Origin: Camillea tinctor
Lineage: Eukaryota; Ascomycota; Sordariomycetes; Xylariales; Xylariaceae
Assembly: GCA_022578605.1 (NCBI GenBank)
Contig: MU394088.1
Span: 248,001-312,000, forward strand
DNA length: 64,000 bases
Direction of reading: 5' to 3'
A model generated the notes under the pieces. It made no database searches and was not told where the DNA came from. It was given only the letters and a program-made list of their open reading frames with translations. A program made the translations under genes and the position numbers. Positions 21,701 to 34,671 of this stretch are shown here, in pieces; the first letter of the stretch is position 1, and the number at the start of each line of letters is the position of its first letter.

Positions 21701-24700
21701 GCTTGGCTCGGGTTTATGTGAGTAAGAGAAGGGGGAACGAGACGGGGAAAGAACAGGTAAGGTAAGGGTATGGTATGGTATGGTATGGTGTGTGCAGACG
21801 CGTATGGACGGGAAAGGCAGCTGGGTGGTGGTCCGGGTTAAGCCTCAGCTCATGACACGGGTTCGATGGATGGGATGAAATAGAATAGGATGGGGATGGG
21901 ATGTGATAGGATAAGTGGATTGTGGGATGTGGATATGGATGTGAATGTGAATGGAGAGAGGTGTGCGTGAGCAAAGGAAAGGAAAGGAAAGAAAAAAAAA
22001 AGTAGTACCGAGCAGACCTAGCAGTGGTAATGATATATGATAGACAGCTTACTCACCACTATGTAACCTACATTGTAACTTCCATAGGTCAGGTATGTAC
22101 TTCTAGTACTTACACTACTTACACTAGTACTTACTGCTTAGGTAGTACGTATCCATCTATTGTCGTATGAGGAAAGACCACGGAGTTAGAGCTCCAACTT
22201 GGCAAGTACCTTTTGGAAGGAGAATATTGACTTTCCGGATTTTTCAACACGAGCGGAGTAGGTACTAGGAATATAGTAGGTATTAGTGTAGTGTCGAATA
22301 TTGCAATGTTATGTTAACTGGCTTATGTTGTCTTCATAGTGGGAAGATAAAAAATAAAAAGGAAATAAAAATAAAAATAAAAAATGACAAATGACAAATC
22401 GGCCGAAATCAAACCAACAGGCAATTCCTCCACGGACCAGGGGTGAGGTGCCCCATGCAGCATACCAGGTACACTATGATAGTAGGCTCCTACCTACCTA
22501 GTGTACGGAGTACATAATATCACCGAGGGCAACAACACGAACATGAATAAAAATAGGTGATGGGAGAGAGATTGAAAGTAGAGTACCGTAGGATAAGGAC
22601 TGTCAGTGGGTCCCAATTCAGTTGGGAAATCATTATTTACAGTAGGGGAGATAACTGATGGCCAGCTGTTTTCACCTGCGTGTATGTGGTACGTACTTCA
22701 ACAACATTGAAGTTAATCATCTAAGGTACATACCTACATAGTATATACATAGTATGTATTGATGTACCGTTCATAAGGCTTTCAGTGTTACACAAAATCT
22801 TGGACTATCCATGTCTGTGCACAAATACTTGCCTATAAAGATGTACACATTATACATACTATAGCATACTACCTAGGGATACCTAGTGTAGTTCTGTACT
22901 ATATATTTTTGACCGATCTACGTATAGGTAATCTCCAGAGATCAGATCACACACTTTACACTAGCAACTGATGGTCCATGTGTTTCAGATAACCTAACTT
23001 ATACCCAACCTATCTAGGTACCTAAGCTGCTAAGTACCCTCTCACTCTATACCTCACTGCGCCACAATAAGCATGTTGTAGCTTCAAGGTTCAGCGGTAG
23101 TTTCTAGGTTCCATGTGCTAGCAACAACACTGCAGATATGACATGCAGATGAATTTAGAGGGTGGGAGGATGGGAGACGAGGATTGCTGAAAACAGGCAT
23201 TGGTAGCCATCCAATGATTATGAACATATGTAAGGAATTACTTAAGCTATCTTGGTTTTCTCATCAACACCACGCAACACGGGCGATGCCCCTTATTCCA
23301 TACCGGGGATGTATTCAGTTAACCAGGATCTACACAATCGGCTCAGGACCTAGAACATTGAAATATCTCTTAACCGAGGTTATATACCTGCTTACGCTCT
23401 AGGTTAACCAAATCAATACAACTAATACAACCAACACAACTTGCTCTAACACCCAACCACCTTACATTTCCGGCATGTAACCCCAACTGCATCACAGAAC
23501 ATTCTTCCATGCAGGAGATAGTCGACATTTTGGATTAATCTTGGCGTCTGGGAGTTGGGGCTCAAGCCAAAAAAAAAACAGACAAGGAGGATAAAGAGAG
23601 AGAAAGAGAGAGAGAAAGGAAAACAGGGAGCGAGAAAGGAAGGGGATCAGAAATTGAATAGTTAAGTACATGAAGTATCGAGTAATACTACCAAAGAAAC
23701 ATATAAACTTACACCTACCTATCTTAGTTTCCCCGATTTCCATAACTAACCTTGAAACTCGTAGTAGTCGATGTATGTATGTATGTTGATATGTACACGC
23801 ACCCAAAATAAGGCTACTAAAAGTTCTATCCGGGGGTGCCGCAGTACCGAGAGAAGAGAAATAAAGGAAAGAGAGAGAAGAAAAAGAAGAAAAAGAACTA
23901 CCCACCCGTCACCACTAACCGCCACCACTATCACATTCCTCGTCAGGATCAAGACCGAGAAATCTAGGCCAAGCAGAATGCAAAGAAATGCTATGAGAAA
24001 CATCTTGGCGAGACGTGGGTTGTTCGTCATATATGTATACCCAGATTACCTGCGTTTGCCGTTATTGTCTTCCTCGTCGTCTCACGAAAAAGGGCCTGCT
24101 CTCCAATTCTCCATACGTCCATGACAGACACACATCGTGTACGTACGTGCAATAGTAAAATTCTAGGGATACCCTTTCTAGTTTACCCGTCGATGACAAT
24201 ATACCGAACTAGCATGGGATCCCTTCCTTCAGACCGTTGTGGTCCCGAGACCCTTCTTTTTATTTTTCCAGAACAGAACAGGGACAGCTTGGCCATTCCT
24301 GGGATGTCTAGCTTACACAAGGAGTTCGCTTAGAAGCCGGTATATATGTAGCAGTAGTAATAGTACCCGGTCTTGTTCTCCCGCTTATTGCCACAGTCAG
24401 TTTCCATATTCCTCACCCTCTCTTTTCTTGTCCCCCACCCCTTCTCTTATTCTAAACCTTTGCTTAAGTGACGTAGGGTACATACAACCGTTAGATGAAT
24501 AGGACAGTCCAGGACACATCGGGCTTGAACTTCGTCCGCACAGCAAGGGGACTTTAATTGGTTAGCTTCCTTATCTTCGAATTAGCCCGGTCGAACTCGG
24601 CCTCGTATCGGACAGGGAGTAGAAATATTCCCTCCTGTGCTTTTTTTCCCTCTTCTCTCCCCGAGCCTAGAACATTTTTACCTGGTCTCTGCGCATCTCT

Positions 24701-26000
24701 ACCCGATCTACCTATATCTACGCGAGAACAATTGCATAGGGAACTTTCCGATCTACTGCCACCCCCTACATGTTAATTTCCACGAGGTTACATTCCGGTT
24801 TATCGAGGAGCCCCTTCCGCCCTTCATCGTAGAATTTGTTAAACCTCACACTCACACACACCCACCGTGAGGGTGTGGGTAGGAGAAGAAGAAAGAGAGC
24901 CTCGACCGTCCCCCGTTAAATCGTTCAAGTTTGAGACATGACACAGGTATGATGAATCAGGCATCTGTTTGATGTCAAACTCCCCAGGGAGTGAGCACGA
25001 CAACTGGGCTCGAACCAACTTAGATTATTAGATAGTTTTTTTTGGCTATATGGAAACCGCTCATTAGGCTCTTTAGTCACGCATCACGCTATTAAGTGCT
25101 TCCAAGGTGCGGACTGGCTACGCGCGCGGTGACCACAGTCTAAAAAGCATGTCTCCCAAGGCCTAGATTACAAAGAGGGCAATAAGCTGATCGTGCGCTA
25201 CATCTACGAGAAACAACATTTTTTCTTTTCTTTCTTGGAATATATTCCCTTACATCAACTTCAGCCAAATATATTGGCCCCTTGTTCTCTCATATAACAT
25301 CTCAGAAAATGGCAAGACCACCCTATCGGACGTTTTTGTCGGTAGACGGGCCGTCTTGCCGCGCTGCAGACAGCCTGTATAAGCAAGAGAGAGGAATTGA
25401 ATGTTCAACTTCCTTGAGAATTACAAAGGCGAGGAATTAGAACCCGGAGATCAGGTTCAACTTATTTGATTTTACTCTGATCTGCTTTGTCACGCTTCCG
25501 CAGCACGCCTTTAACCTGCCGCTATTCCTTCGCTCTCTGTCTCTCCCTCCCTCCCTCCACCCCCACGAAAATTGACCGTGTACGCTTGTGTCAATAACAC
25601 ACATCCCGTACTCGTTCTTACAATTCTTTCGTTCCAACGCGGTCGGATCCCCTATGACTGCATCGGGGACCCCCAATTGCAATGTCACCATGGCTATAAA
25701 TCCTACGGGCTCTACAGTGCCTCAACTAAGATCTCTAATGACGCATATAGCTCTCAGTCGGGCCGTAAAGTCCAAGGAGCAGGTATGTTGACAACTTGAT
25801 TCCCTTTTACGAATGCATGTTTGTCTTCATGATGAATTGCATTTTATTAACTAGTTATAGCTAAAGCTCATATAAGATCGACGTAAACTCGACTAAATAG
25901 ACGCTTCGGAATGGCGAAACGTATTTCAACCTTCTCTTATTTTGATAGCTAGACCTTACGTAGCCTATTCCTCAGCCTCGAAAACGACCCTGCCAAAAAG
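21701..26000. other. Gene-poor tract, left half
   Basis: About 4.3 kb without a supportable gene. It has a TATGG tandem repeat near 21768-21788, A-rich runs near 22350-22385, repeated TACCTA/TAGGTA motifs and CT-rich patches near 24380-24700. Frames of up to about 137 codons are low-complexity. Confidence 0.5.
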
Positions 26001-29000
26001 ACTATGTCCCGAAATCGAAACACCGCAGAGCCTCCTTTGCAGGAAGGCGGCACCAGCCATTCCGTGGCATAAAAATGCTTCGTCCCACGCCATCAAATCA
26101 TAAAAGAACCTGCTTATAGGCGGATATAGAATTGTGCGGTCGTTTCAGATCGATAATCCTCCAAGCACAGCATCTCGACATGTGAGATATCCATCTACAA
26201 CCGAGTAGAGAGGTAGCTAGCTATCTATCCCTTAGGCAAATCCCAAGCTCGGCCTGACTATCTTGGCTGATAGGGCTCACTGGTTCGCAGGTAGGCCTCT
26301 GAACACTATCTTCGGGCCTATTACTCGGCCTGACTTTTGGCGATGAAGCCAGATAGCTTACTGCGATTGATATCTAACGACACTTGATAGTCTAAGAGCT
26401 TTCTGCGCTTGCAAGTGCTACAGGAATAGTCCCTAGCGGGCCGAAGGAAGTAGGAAGAAAACCGCCATATAACGGCCGACATCATCTTTCCTATTTCCTA
26501 TACACACTAAACCGGCCTTGACAATCTAGTGTATTAAATAACCCCTATCGACTATAGCCTAACATACATAAACCAATGCCTCACGAATCATATTCTCCTA
26601 GCGGAGAACTTAAAATGAATCGCGTGGTGCTTGGGACTAGGTAGTGCCGCAAGCGAGGGGGGATGATTGACCCAGAAATATCAGGTTGCCATTATAGCCA
26701 TACTATACTATAAAGAAAGTTGCTGCTTGCATCTCGCATCGGGCATTTATTTGACGCTCAGACCAAAAAAAAAAAAAAAAAAAACCAGCAAAACACGCGA
26801 GGGATGATCGGTGAAATACATAGGGGCATAGAATTCGCGAGGCGTATAGGTACATGGTCTCACGCGTTGTTATTATTATGTATTATGTTCACCGGTCCGT
26901 GGTTGTTGCAAGGAACCACCTTGTTTGTTTTCTCTAGAGGATCATCACTCATCCTGCTACACTAAATGCTTCTTCTTCTTCTTGCTGTTGCCTCTTGGTA
27001 GCCAAACTCGGCTTGTGGCTAACGTAACTGCCGTCTGATACTTGTATGATTCGGACGAAGATGGGATCACTATGGAAATCATGGCTCAACCAGCCCATGA
27101 TCTGTCTGGTTACTGTCGCCGCCCTCCAATGGTGACTTAGATGTGTTGTCGTTACTTGTTTGGGACGGGCGCTATGACTTTGCATGCATGAACTACAGAT
27201 GAATCTTGGTCCCGGCCCTTCTAGTCAGTATACTACTGCACGATCAGGAAAAAATATCTTTTTTCGAGTGTTACCTCTTGCCTTGGCCCCTCGATCCATG
27301 CTAATCTAGCTTTACATCGTTATGCCCTACTATAGTCGACGTACCCAGAAGAGTGTTGCTGCTGCCCGGGCAAACAACCAAACGCGAAGGCCAACAGCAG
27401 ATAGATCCACACCTCGATTTTCTACCCAACCCCTGACCGTGTTATGTGATGAAGTTGACTTAAGAATCCGTCCCATTTCTAGTACCTAACTAATAACTCC
27501 TTGGCTCTCTAATCTACACAAATTCCTTCTCCAAGTCTAGTAAGGCAAAGTATTTCAATATCGCATTGTCTTCATCCCGGTTCACCTTCATCTAATGAAG
27601 ACCTTCAAGGATGGTATCAGGGGTTAGGAAGGAACAAAGAAGAGATACTTGTATATAGGTAACAGCGACATCCATAGTTGTAGTCAGTTCCTCGCACAAC
27701 AATGTATTGATTACCTGAGCACTTGCTTGGTCCCTCGTGACAGATGGGCTCACACCACCTCTTATTCAGTTGAAGTTTTATAAGGACCAATGAAAGAATA
27801 GTTACATATATAAGTATATAGCATTCTTTACCTTATAAGTTATACAGATATTTATAAGTAGCCCGCCCCTGTCGCGGAGAATAGGGGTTTGTGGCTTCTA
27901 AGAAACCAAGAATATATCTAGCCGCGTACGCTTCATTTTTCGTTGACCATTGGCACCGGGTATGTCCCTACGTATCTACCTCTCAACCAAGAAACTCACA
28001 AGAAAAAGCGTAGGTAGGATATCACAGCGTTGACGCGTTCTTTGTATGATACCTCGCTAGTTGGATCAGATAAGAGACTCCAGAAATTAGTCCCCTGATC
28101 CAGACTTCGTTTCGCCTGACGATCATCATTAGGGTCCTTTCCTCAGATGCGTAATGCTCATGATTGTAAACGAGGTATTATGTAGTTTGGGGGGTCTCCA
28201 AGCCTCAAGGCTCTTCGCTCTGGTATTACGTTGTATATAAGATTGTATAAAGTTCGGGGATGCCAAATCCGCTGATTATAAGAATCTTGTCTACGGTTTA
28301 TTCAGGATAGTCTCAGTATAACGTACATGAAGCCGTAAAATGTTCAAACAAACTTTATGTAATATGACGGCGCAGAAATGCTGTTATTACCTGTTAAAAC
28401 TTCTAAGTGTGATTTCCTCGGTTTGAGGTTCACCGGTTTCGGGCTTTTCTATCATTACAAAAGCCCGAAATTAGAAGATGGGCACCTAGCATTTCTTTCT
28501 AAGAGACCCTAATCATCTAATACAGATAAACTAACATGCTAGCTATCTATATTCATACTGGTTTCTCAAGTTCTTGGGTGATCGGTATCTGTGGGACTTC
28601 GGTGGCGTGTGTATCAGCGCTTCTATTATCATATAAAGTAGGTATTTACAAGGTAACTTACTAATATTAACTGTACAGTGAGTTATACAATAACGAAGTA
28701 GTTACTAGGTAGTCATAATAGTAATAAGGATTAGATATTTAGATCCTGAAATATATAAAGCACAACCCTCTAATTCTTGGATATTAACTTGGAGTTTCGA
28801 TTTATACCCATCTCTATTAGAAGAAACATCAATGTACCTAGCCTAACCTAGTATATCAACTAACCTAGTACCAGCAGTATCATAACTCTGGTCGGAAAAG
28901 CAAATACCACAATCTTAAGCGGGTCCGCCAAATGATCCCCGGATATCAATCATCGAAACCCCACTCACTAACCAAAGATTTTTATTAGACTGAAGCTTAA

Positions 29001-31322
29001 TAAATGCCTATCGAGACGTCTATGTAATACACAACGACAATAATGCAGTGGCTCTCTCTTCCTTAGATTTTTTTTGTATCAAGCTAAGGGCGAGCATTTT
29101 TAATGGTGTCTTACCTACTGCTGTGGGGACTGGGAATTAGGAACTACAACTCTGTGTATATATAGATTGCGTTGCTTCAGCCTTTACAAATTGGCGAAAA
29201 CTCTTCTTATTTACAGCATGTTGGCGGCAGTTCATGGAGATCAATACATTCCTTTATTTGGTTTCTATTTGTGTGACTTTACAACCAACCAGTATGATGG
29301 TTGAGTATCGTAAACTAGGGACTATGGTCCCTGGTCCCTCACAGCCTCATGTATCTGAAGGTAGGGGGTCTCCTCTATCCCCAGTTCACTACTTAAACAT
29401 CACTTTTAAATATTGCATAGCCCTAGACCTTAGACTTACAGACGGCGGCATATCATATATATATATATGAATAGAGAGGGTATATATATATACCCCTTGT
29501 ATAATATGTTAGTTAAGGGAGTTCCAAGAGAAATTAGGATTTAGAAAGAATGAAAAATATATTAGAAGAAAATCATATTCGGGTAATATCCAGTTCTAGA
29601 GCTTCCTTATTGTGAAATGACCACTTAAGTAAGGGCTTTTAAGTTATATAATCGACAAATTGCTAAGATGTAACTTGGTCATAGGTGTAAGGCAAATGTC
29701 GTAGCGATTATAATCGTGAAAGTCTTCAGTCGCTCTGCAAATAATATATGAATAACTCTGCACATGGTGTAAGAGCCTTTGCTCTAGGAAAATCTGCACC
29801 ACAGTGATGCGCAGGATAAGTCACCTAGCACAACGTCATATAATCATATATACCTAGGTACGTATGTAGGCGGATTTGATTAGAAGTGAGAGTATGTATC
29901 TATGAGAGACGATATCTCATATAGTTGTTGTTTCTTTAATCTATATCATAATAGCATTGCTGCCTGGTTCTACACTTGGATACAGAGAGCGACAATGTTC
30001 CTAATGCTATTTTAATAGAACAAGCGGGAAATTTGGTAATTGTATACGTTTAGATTCTTGATTCGTCCTTTCATAACTAGCAACAAAAAGGGTTGCGTTA
30101 TGTTGGGTATATATTGACATATGTACAATCTATAGATTCTAATCTACGATGCTGCTAGGGTTGTACTCATGAATATATAGATGTGAGGCTGAATTTAGCT
30201 TTTACATATATGATTCTACTTGGTCGAAAGCTCATAAAAGATGCATGGAAATTAACTTTCCACTTTAAGAAGTCACCACGACAATATCAACAGAACAGCT
30301 ATAGACGATTTTATATCTGAGTTCTCTGCCTTCACTTTTGATACATGTCTACGAAGTATACGCTTCATCTAAAGACACCGACTATACTGTCTTTAGATCC
30401 ACAACTAACAGATGAGCTATCCGAACGACACTAGCGTAAATTATCCCAACGGGGAAACAGCTACATCCTTCAATCTACTTATATATGCCAAGGGACGCGA
30501 GAATGTCAGACGGACGAATCTCAACTCGCAGAATGGGAGAGATCTGCAACGCCGTCGCAAAAGGAGTTATATTTTAGGGCTTCTTGGCAAGACCATTTAG
30601 AGTAGATATCATGTGCTGTTATGAGATGAGCTGAAAAAAATATTTCCATATGTATATGTGTGTGCCCTTAATCTTGGACTAGTGCTATGAAACAACATAT
30701 CCATTGACCATCGTTTTAGCTTGGCGAGATAGTAACCTGCGCCCACGTAAGGCATCTATTCCAAGGTGGTTTCTGTCTAATTGGGAACGACTCAATCCTC
30801 TTGGTGTGTATCATCTACCTCTGTATGCACCGAATGCTGGAAATCCAGACCCAGATGATAGATTCAAGGCTCAACTTTCTATCTACACTTTGCTATCCGC
30901 TGACTATTTAATATTGCTTTATATGAAGGGGTAGTGGTGACACATTGTTTCAACCTTGCAAACCCTCAGCTCTCTTGCTAAAGATATCATGGGGTTTATA
31001 TATACTTAGATTCAGTGGCTATGCTAGCGTGGTTTGAGGCGTCAAGCTATTTTAATGAGCTGAAAGATCATGAACGGGGGGTATATAAACTATTGGACGG
31101 CTTTTATGGTTTTTGGGCTAGCCCTTCCGCTTTCATAGGCAGCCAGAGACATGTAACGGTTCATTATTATTGTTGTTATTCTCGCTTTCCTTTGTGCAAT
31201 ATTTTTGAGGATCTTCACTCTTCTATATTTTTTTTTCAACCACTCATTTTCGTTGATTGTACGGGGGGTTTTGGACTACGAAGACATATCAATCATAATA
31301 CTCAAGGAGGCAGACGAACACA
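26001..31322. other. Gene-poor, increasingly AT-rich tract, right half
   Basis: About 5.3 kb. From about 27700 onward the DNA is AT-rich with many TATA and TAGCTA-like words and stop codons in all frames. It holds a poly-A run at 26765-26783, a perfect 12 bp hairpin at 28437-28470 and a TATA palindrome at 29478-29495. This is the sort of sequence left by old mutated transposons, but no transposase or reverse-transcriptase motif could be read. Confidence 0.5.
28437..28470. repeat. Perfect 12 bp inverted repeat
   Basis: Arms TTTCGGGCTTTT (28437-28448) and AAAAGCCCGAAA (28459-28470) are separated by a 10 nt loop. The GC-rich core stands out from the AT-rich surroundings. It may be a terminal-repeat remnant or a hairpin in an unannotated transcript. 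Confidence 0.7.
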
Positions 31323-32167
31323 ATGGATCCTAATCCGCCTCAGTCATATCCCGTTCAATACCAGCAACCTGCTGCGGATGTAGCCTTCAGCAAATCATGG
31401 CACATTGCTAAGATCGTCTTGATATCTTTATCAATGGTCCTATGCATCATTGTTATAGGCATATCGATCGCACTGGCAGTCGACCCGGATATTCTGATCT
31501 TTGCTCTCATCTGGACTGTACCACAGGCTGGCATCTCGCTGATATGGTCCATTGCCGAACTAATCACTATATGCGCGCGAAGGGGACACAAGGGAATACA
31601 CCCAGGTGCTCATGTTGCCCTTCACCTATTGCTATGGCTGGGATTCATTGTGGGAGTTGGCTTGACCGGTTATTTGCTCGCCTTCACTACCTTGTACGAC
31701 TATTACGATTACTATTCTGACTATAGCTATTACGGCTACTATAGCGACAAGTATATTGAGTTGATGCGGGCACTCACTGCTTTCCTAGTCTTGCTAGTGT
31801 AGGTCTTGATATCTCCCTTGAAACCCCGATATGATTTACCTTAACCTGTTTTAATAGAATTGTTCACTTCATTCTCTTCGTCCGCGCATGCGTTGAAACT
31901 GCTCAGCGAAACAAATCCAGTGCCCCAGTGATCGTGGTTCCCCAGCCGATATACTATCAAGCTCCCATGCAACCAGGATATCCAGTTCCACAGCAACAAC
32001 CAGGATATCCCACGCAGCCTCAACAAGCACATTTATCTGGGTACTATAGCCAACCGAACGAAGTGCAACATCATGTCACAGGCTCGAGCGCTGGCCATCT
32101 CTCACACCAGCCATCCACCACGCCCGTACAAGATGATGGGCTTCATCCAGTCCAAGCTTCAAAGTAA
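31323..32167 (+). CDS. Four-helix membrane protein (MARVEL-like topology), unrecognised
   Basis: Two exons (31323-31798, 31858-32167) give 261 residues. The 59 nt intron has a GTAGGT donor, a TTAACC branch-like site and an AATAG acceptor, and it falls inside the fourth hydrophobic segment. Four probable membrane helices lie near residues 27-52, 56-84, 97-122 and 146-172. Between helices 3 and 4 there is a loop with eleven Tyr residues in twenty positions (125-144), mixed with Asp and Ser. The C-terminal 85 residues are hydrophilic, rich in Pro, Gln, Tyr and His, and contain a QPGYP repeat. The topology resembles MARVEL or tetraspan proteins, but I cannot name an orthologue. The start context ACACAATGG is good. 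The gene stands alone at the edge of an 11 kb gene-poor tract. Confidence 0.75.
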
Positions 32168-33691
32168 AATACTCACTAGAAAATAGAAGAGAAAGGAAAA
32201 TGAAGTATAGTGTTAGGATAGAGATGTTGGATGTGTTGGGTAAGGGGGCTTGTTATTAATCTTATGATACCCACGTTGGATAAGACTGAAGTTTTGTGAT
32301 GAATGTATTCACGTTTGGTTTGTGCAGTGAAATAGAGCAGTTCACCTAGAAAACAACGATACGGTTTACCTTACACTACGATTATGGATTAACACACATA
32401 TACATATCCTCAATATGAAAACTATCAATTGTATCTAGTTGAATATCCTAATATAGTTTTTCGTTCCCTACACGAGTTTCGTGATCTTGTCCACATGCGA
32501 TTCGTTACATGTGACGGGAGAGTATAAGGTATAAGTTACTTGCTGCGCGGTAATGGATTGTAATGCTCAAAGTTTGAAAGAAAATCATAAGGGGGGGTAA
32601 GGAAGGGCGGCCACTGGGACAATTACCATGTAGCTTGGGGAGGTATATATATGTCTGGTATGAGTATGGCGGTGCAGACGCAGGGACTATAACTATATAA
32701 CCTATTATATATATATCATATCATCTGCTTTTTCAAACTTTTCCTCGAAAGAAAGTGGCCTTTAAACCCAGCATACTTTGCCTACATCATCGTATATAAA
32801 AACTACCTCGATCTCTTTTACCCCCTTTCATCCTGCGGGCTTAGTCATATAATAACTGAATACTAGGACATTATATAGTAGAAAAAAGCAGGTTTAATAG
32901 TGGCATTAGAGATATAACTTCCAATACATCTTGAGGGGAAAAAATGGACCTATACCTTATGCCTCTCAAGGAAAGGGGGGTATCAAGGGGATGTTGGATA
33001 TATTAGATGAGATGTCAACCTTTTACTTCATTATCTACTGCCATTCATAGCTATAAGTAGGCATAAGGGGGATTGCAAGTACAATATTGTCAGAATACAG
33101 CCCGCTATCGAAACAGTCGTGATACTGATTTAACCCTCTTACAATGGGGAAAGCTACCTCTGGAAAGCAACTTGTAGCCTAGTTCCACGCCTATTTCGAG
33201 CTTCCCACATATATATATCTATGCATTTGTGTATGATATATACCCAGGTAGTTAGGCTAGATATGCACCGTGTCACTCATCAAATACTAAATAATTAGAA
33301 CGGACAATCCATAGTAACTCCTCATAAACATCTCGATTTCCTTTTTTACTATATATTAATGAATAAGTAGCAGCGGTGAGACTCCTGCGTCATCGACGCG
33401 TATAATCAACAAGAAGAGAAAACAGAAGAAGGGGGTATATGCGACATCAAGGTAAGGTAGAAAAAAAGGTAAGCAGGCAACAAGCAAACCAAACAAAAAT
33501 AATCATCTAGCTCTTCCTGACACATGCAACAGATAACGATAATGCCAACAGAAACAAAAAAAAAACCAATAAGCCTTGCCCTTGAAAGAAGAACAAAAAG
33601 TATAGCTTTCCTCATCCCTCTTCCCGAACCCCTCCTCATACATGCCCCTTTCCATACTCTTGGCTCGTTAATGACCGGCACAGGCCCCATT
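32168..33691. other. Intergenic, convergent
   Basis: About 1.5 kb of AT-rich DNA between the 3' ends of two membrane-protein genes. TATATA runs lie near 32645 and 32710. No coding region is supported. Confidence 0.55.
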
Positions 33692-34671
33692 TTACTCATC
33701 GTCCAGTATGTTACTAGCTATCTGGCCGAAAACTGGCACTTCGAATCTGTTTATATTCAGTTAATCGAGCGGGTTCTCATACTACACACATTATAGTTGC
33801 AAAGGATAAAAGCTAGGGGAATGGGGGGAAAGGGGAAGAGGAGGGGGAGTATGAGGTCTTACCTATCAAGTGTGTCCGCATCTCTATAGGCTCTCAGCGC
33901 GAGCCAGCCCATCAAGAACAGGTCCGCGATGATGAATACCCAGCTCAGGAAGGTCGACCATGAGAAGAGCAGGTGGACGATGAAGACGACGGTAAACAGC
34001 AGGCTCGACTGCCAGGCGTGGAATCTGATTGCAAAAAAAAAAAAAAACAGGTCAGCGTTCGCATTCCAGCTCCCAAGCAATACGTTCCCTCATCCTGCTT
34101 ATTCATGTATATTCCCCTCTCTCTTACGCTCACTCACTCACCTCACATAATCGCTCTGTCTCTCTAGAATAAGCAGTATAATTGCGCCCAAGGGCGGCAA
34201 CAGCAGATACGCCAGCGCAGCCTCGTAGTCCAGCCTCAGTCCCAAACTCGTGTCGAACTCGCTGACCCCTCCCCTCGCGCCTCCCAGCGATAGTCCCCCA
34301 ATCTCGTAATAGCCCGCGCCCGTGCCCGTCGTGGTGTTCCCAAACCCAGTCGCACTCGTATTTCCGTACCCAACTTGCGTATTTCCATTGCCGTACCCGT
34401 AGCCGTTCCCCTGCGCTGCCGGGGGCGGCGTGTCGTCGTTATGGCCGTAGTCGTAGTACCCTCCGGCACCGGGCAAGACAGAGGCGGACTGCTGCCACGA
34501 GCGCTGGGGCTGGGGGTGCTGAAGGGGAGGCGGAGAAGCGCCGGGGTTTCTTCGTCCGGGGGAGAAGGCACGGCGGGCATAGTCGAGGGATGCGCGGGGG
34601 GAGGTTGCGGTAGGGGGAGAGAAGGGCCGGTTGTTCTCTGGTGGGGAGGATTGATAGGGTGCGAAGTCCAT
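33692..34671 (-). CDS. DUF4870/UPF0132-like membrane protein
   Basis: Three exons on the minus strand (34671-34142, 34024-33863, 33746-33692) give 248 residues. Both introns are about 117 nt and lie in phase 2 after an AG dinucleotide. The first 140 residues are Pro/Ser/Gly/Tyr-rich and probably disordered and cytosolic, with GNGYGYGNGN-type repeats. The conserved part starts at LDYEAALAYLLLPPLGAIIL and has three hydrophobic helices (about 149-167, 185-203, 206-222), with a FHAWQS motif between the first and second. The C-terminus ends in the conserved-looking pattern FEVPVFGQIASNILDDE. The helix pattern with YVRFHAWQS matches what I know of UPF0132/DUF4870 proteins, which have no established function. 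The last 18-codon exon was found by frame and motif, so its boundaries are slightly less certain. Confidence 0.82.

Noticed and set aside
23492..24124. Overlapping 94-137 codon frames on both strands
   Set aside because: Both strands are open only because of GA/CT-rich sequence; products are Ser/Phe/Leu or Arg/Lys/Glu runs.
24995..25110. Possible tRNA on the minus strand: perfect B-box word GGTTCGAGCCC at 25016-25006 with a pairable 7 bp acceptor stem
   Set aside because: No acceptable A-box or anticodon arm could be folded, and one such B-box word is expected by chance in 64 kb on two strands. A tRNAscan run would settle it.
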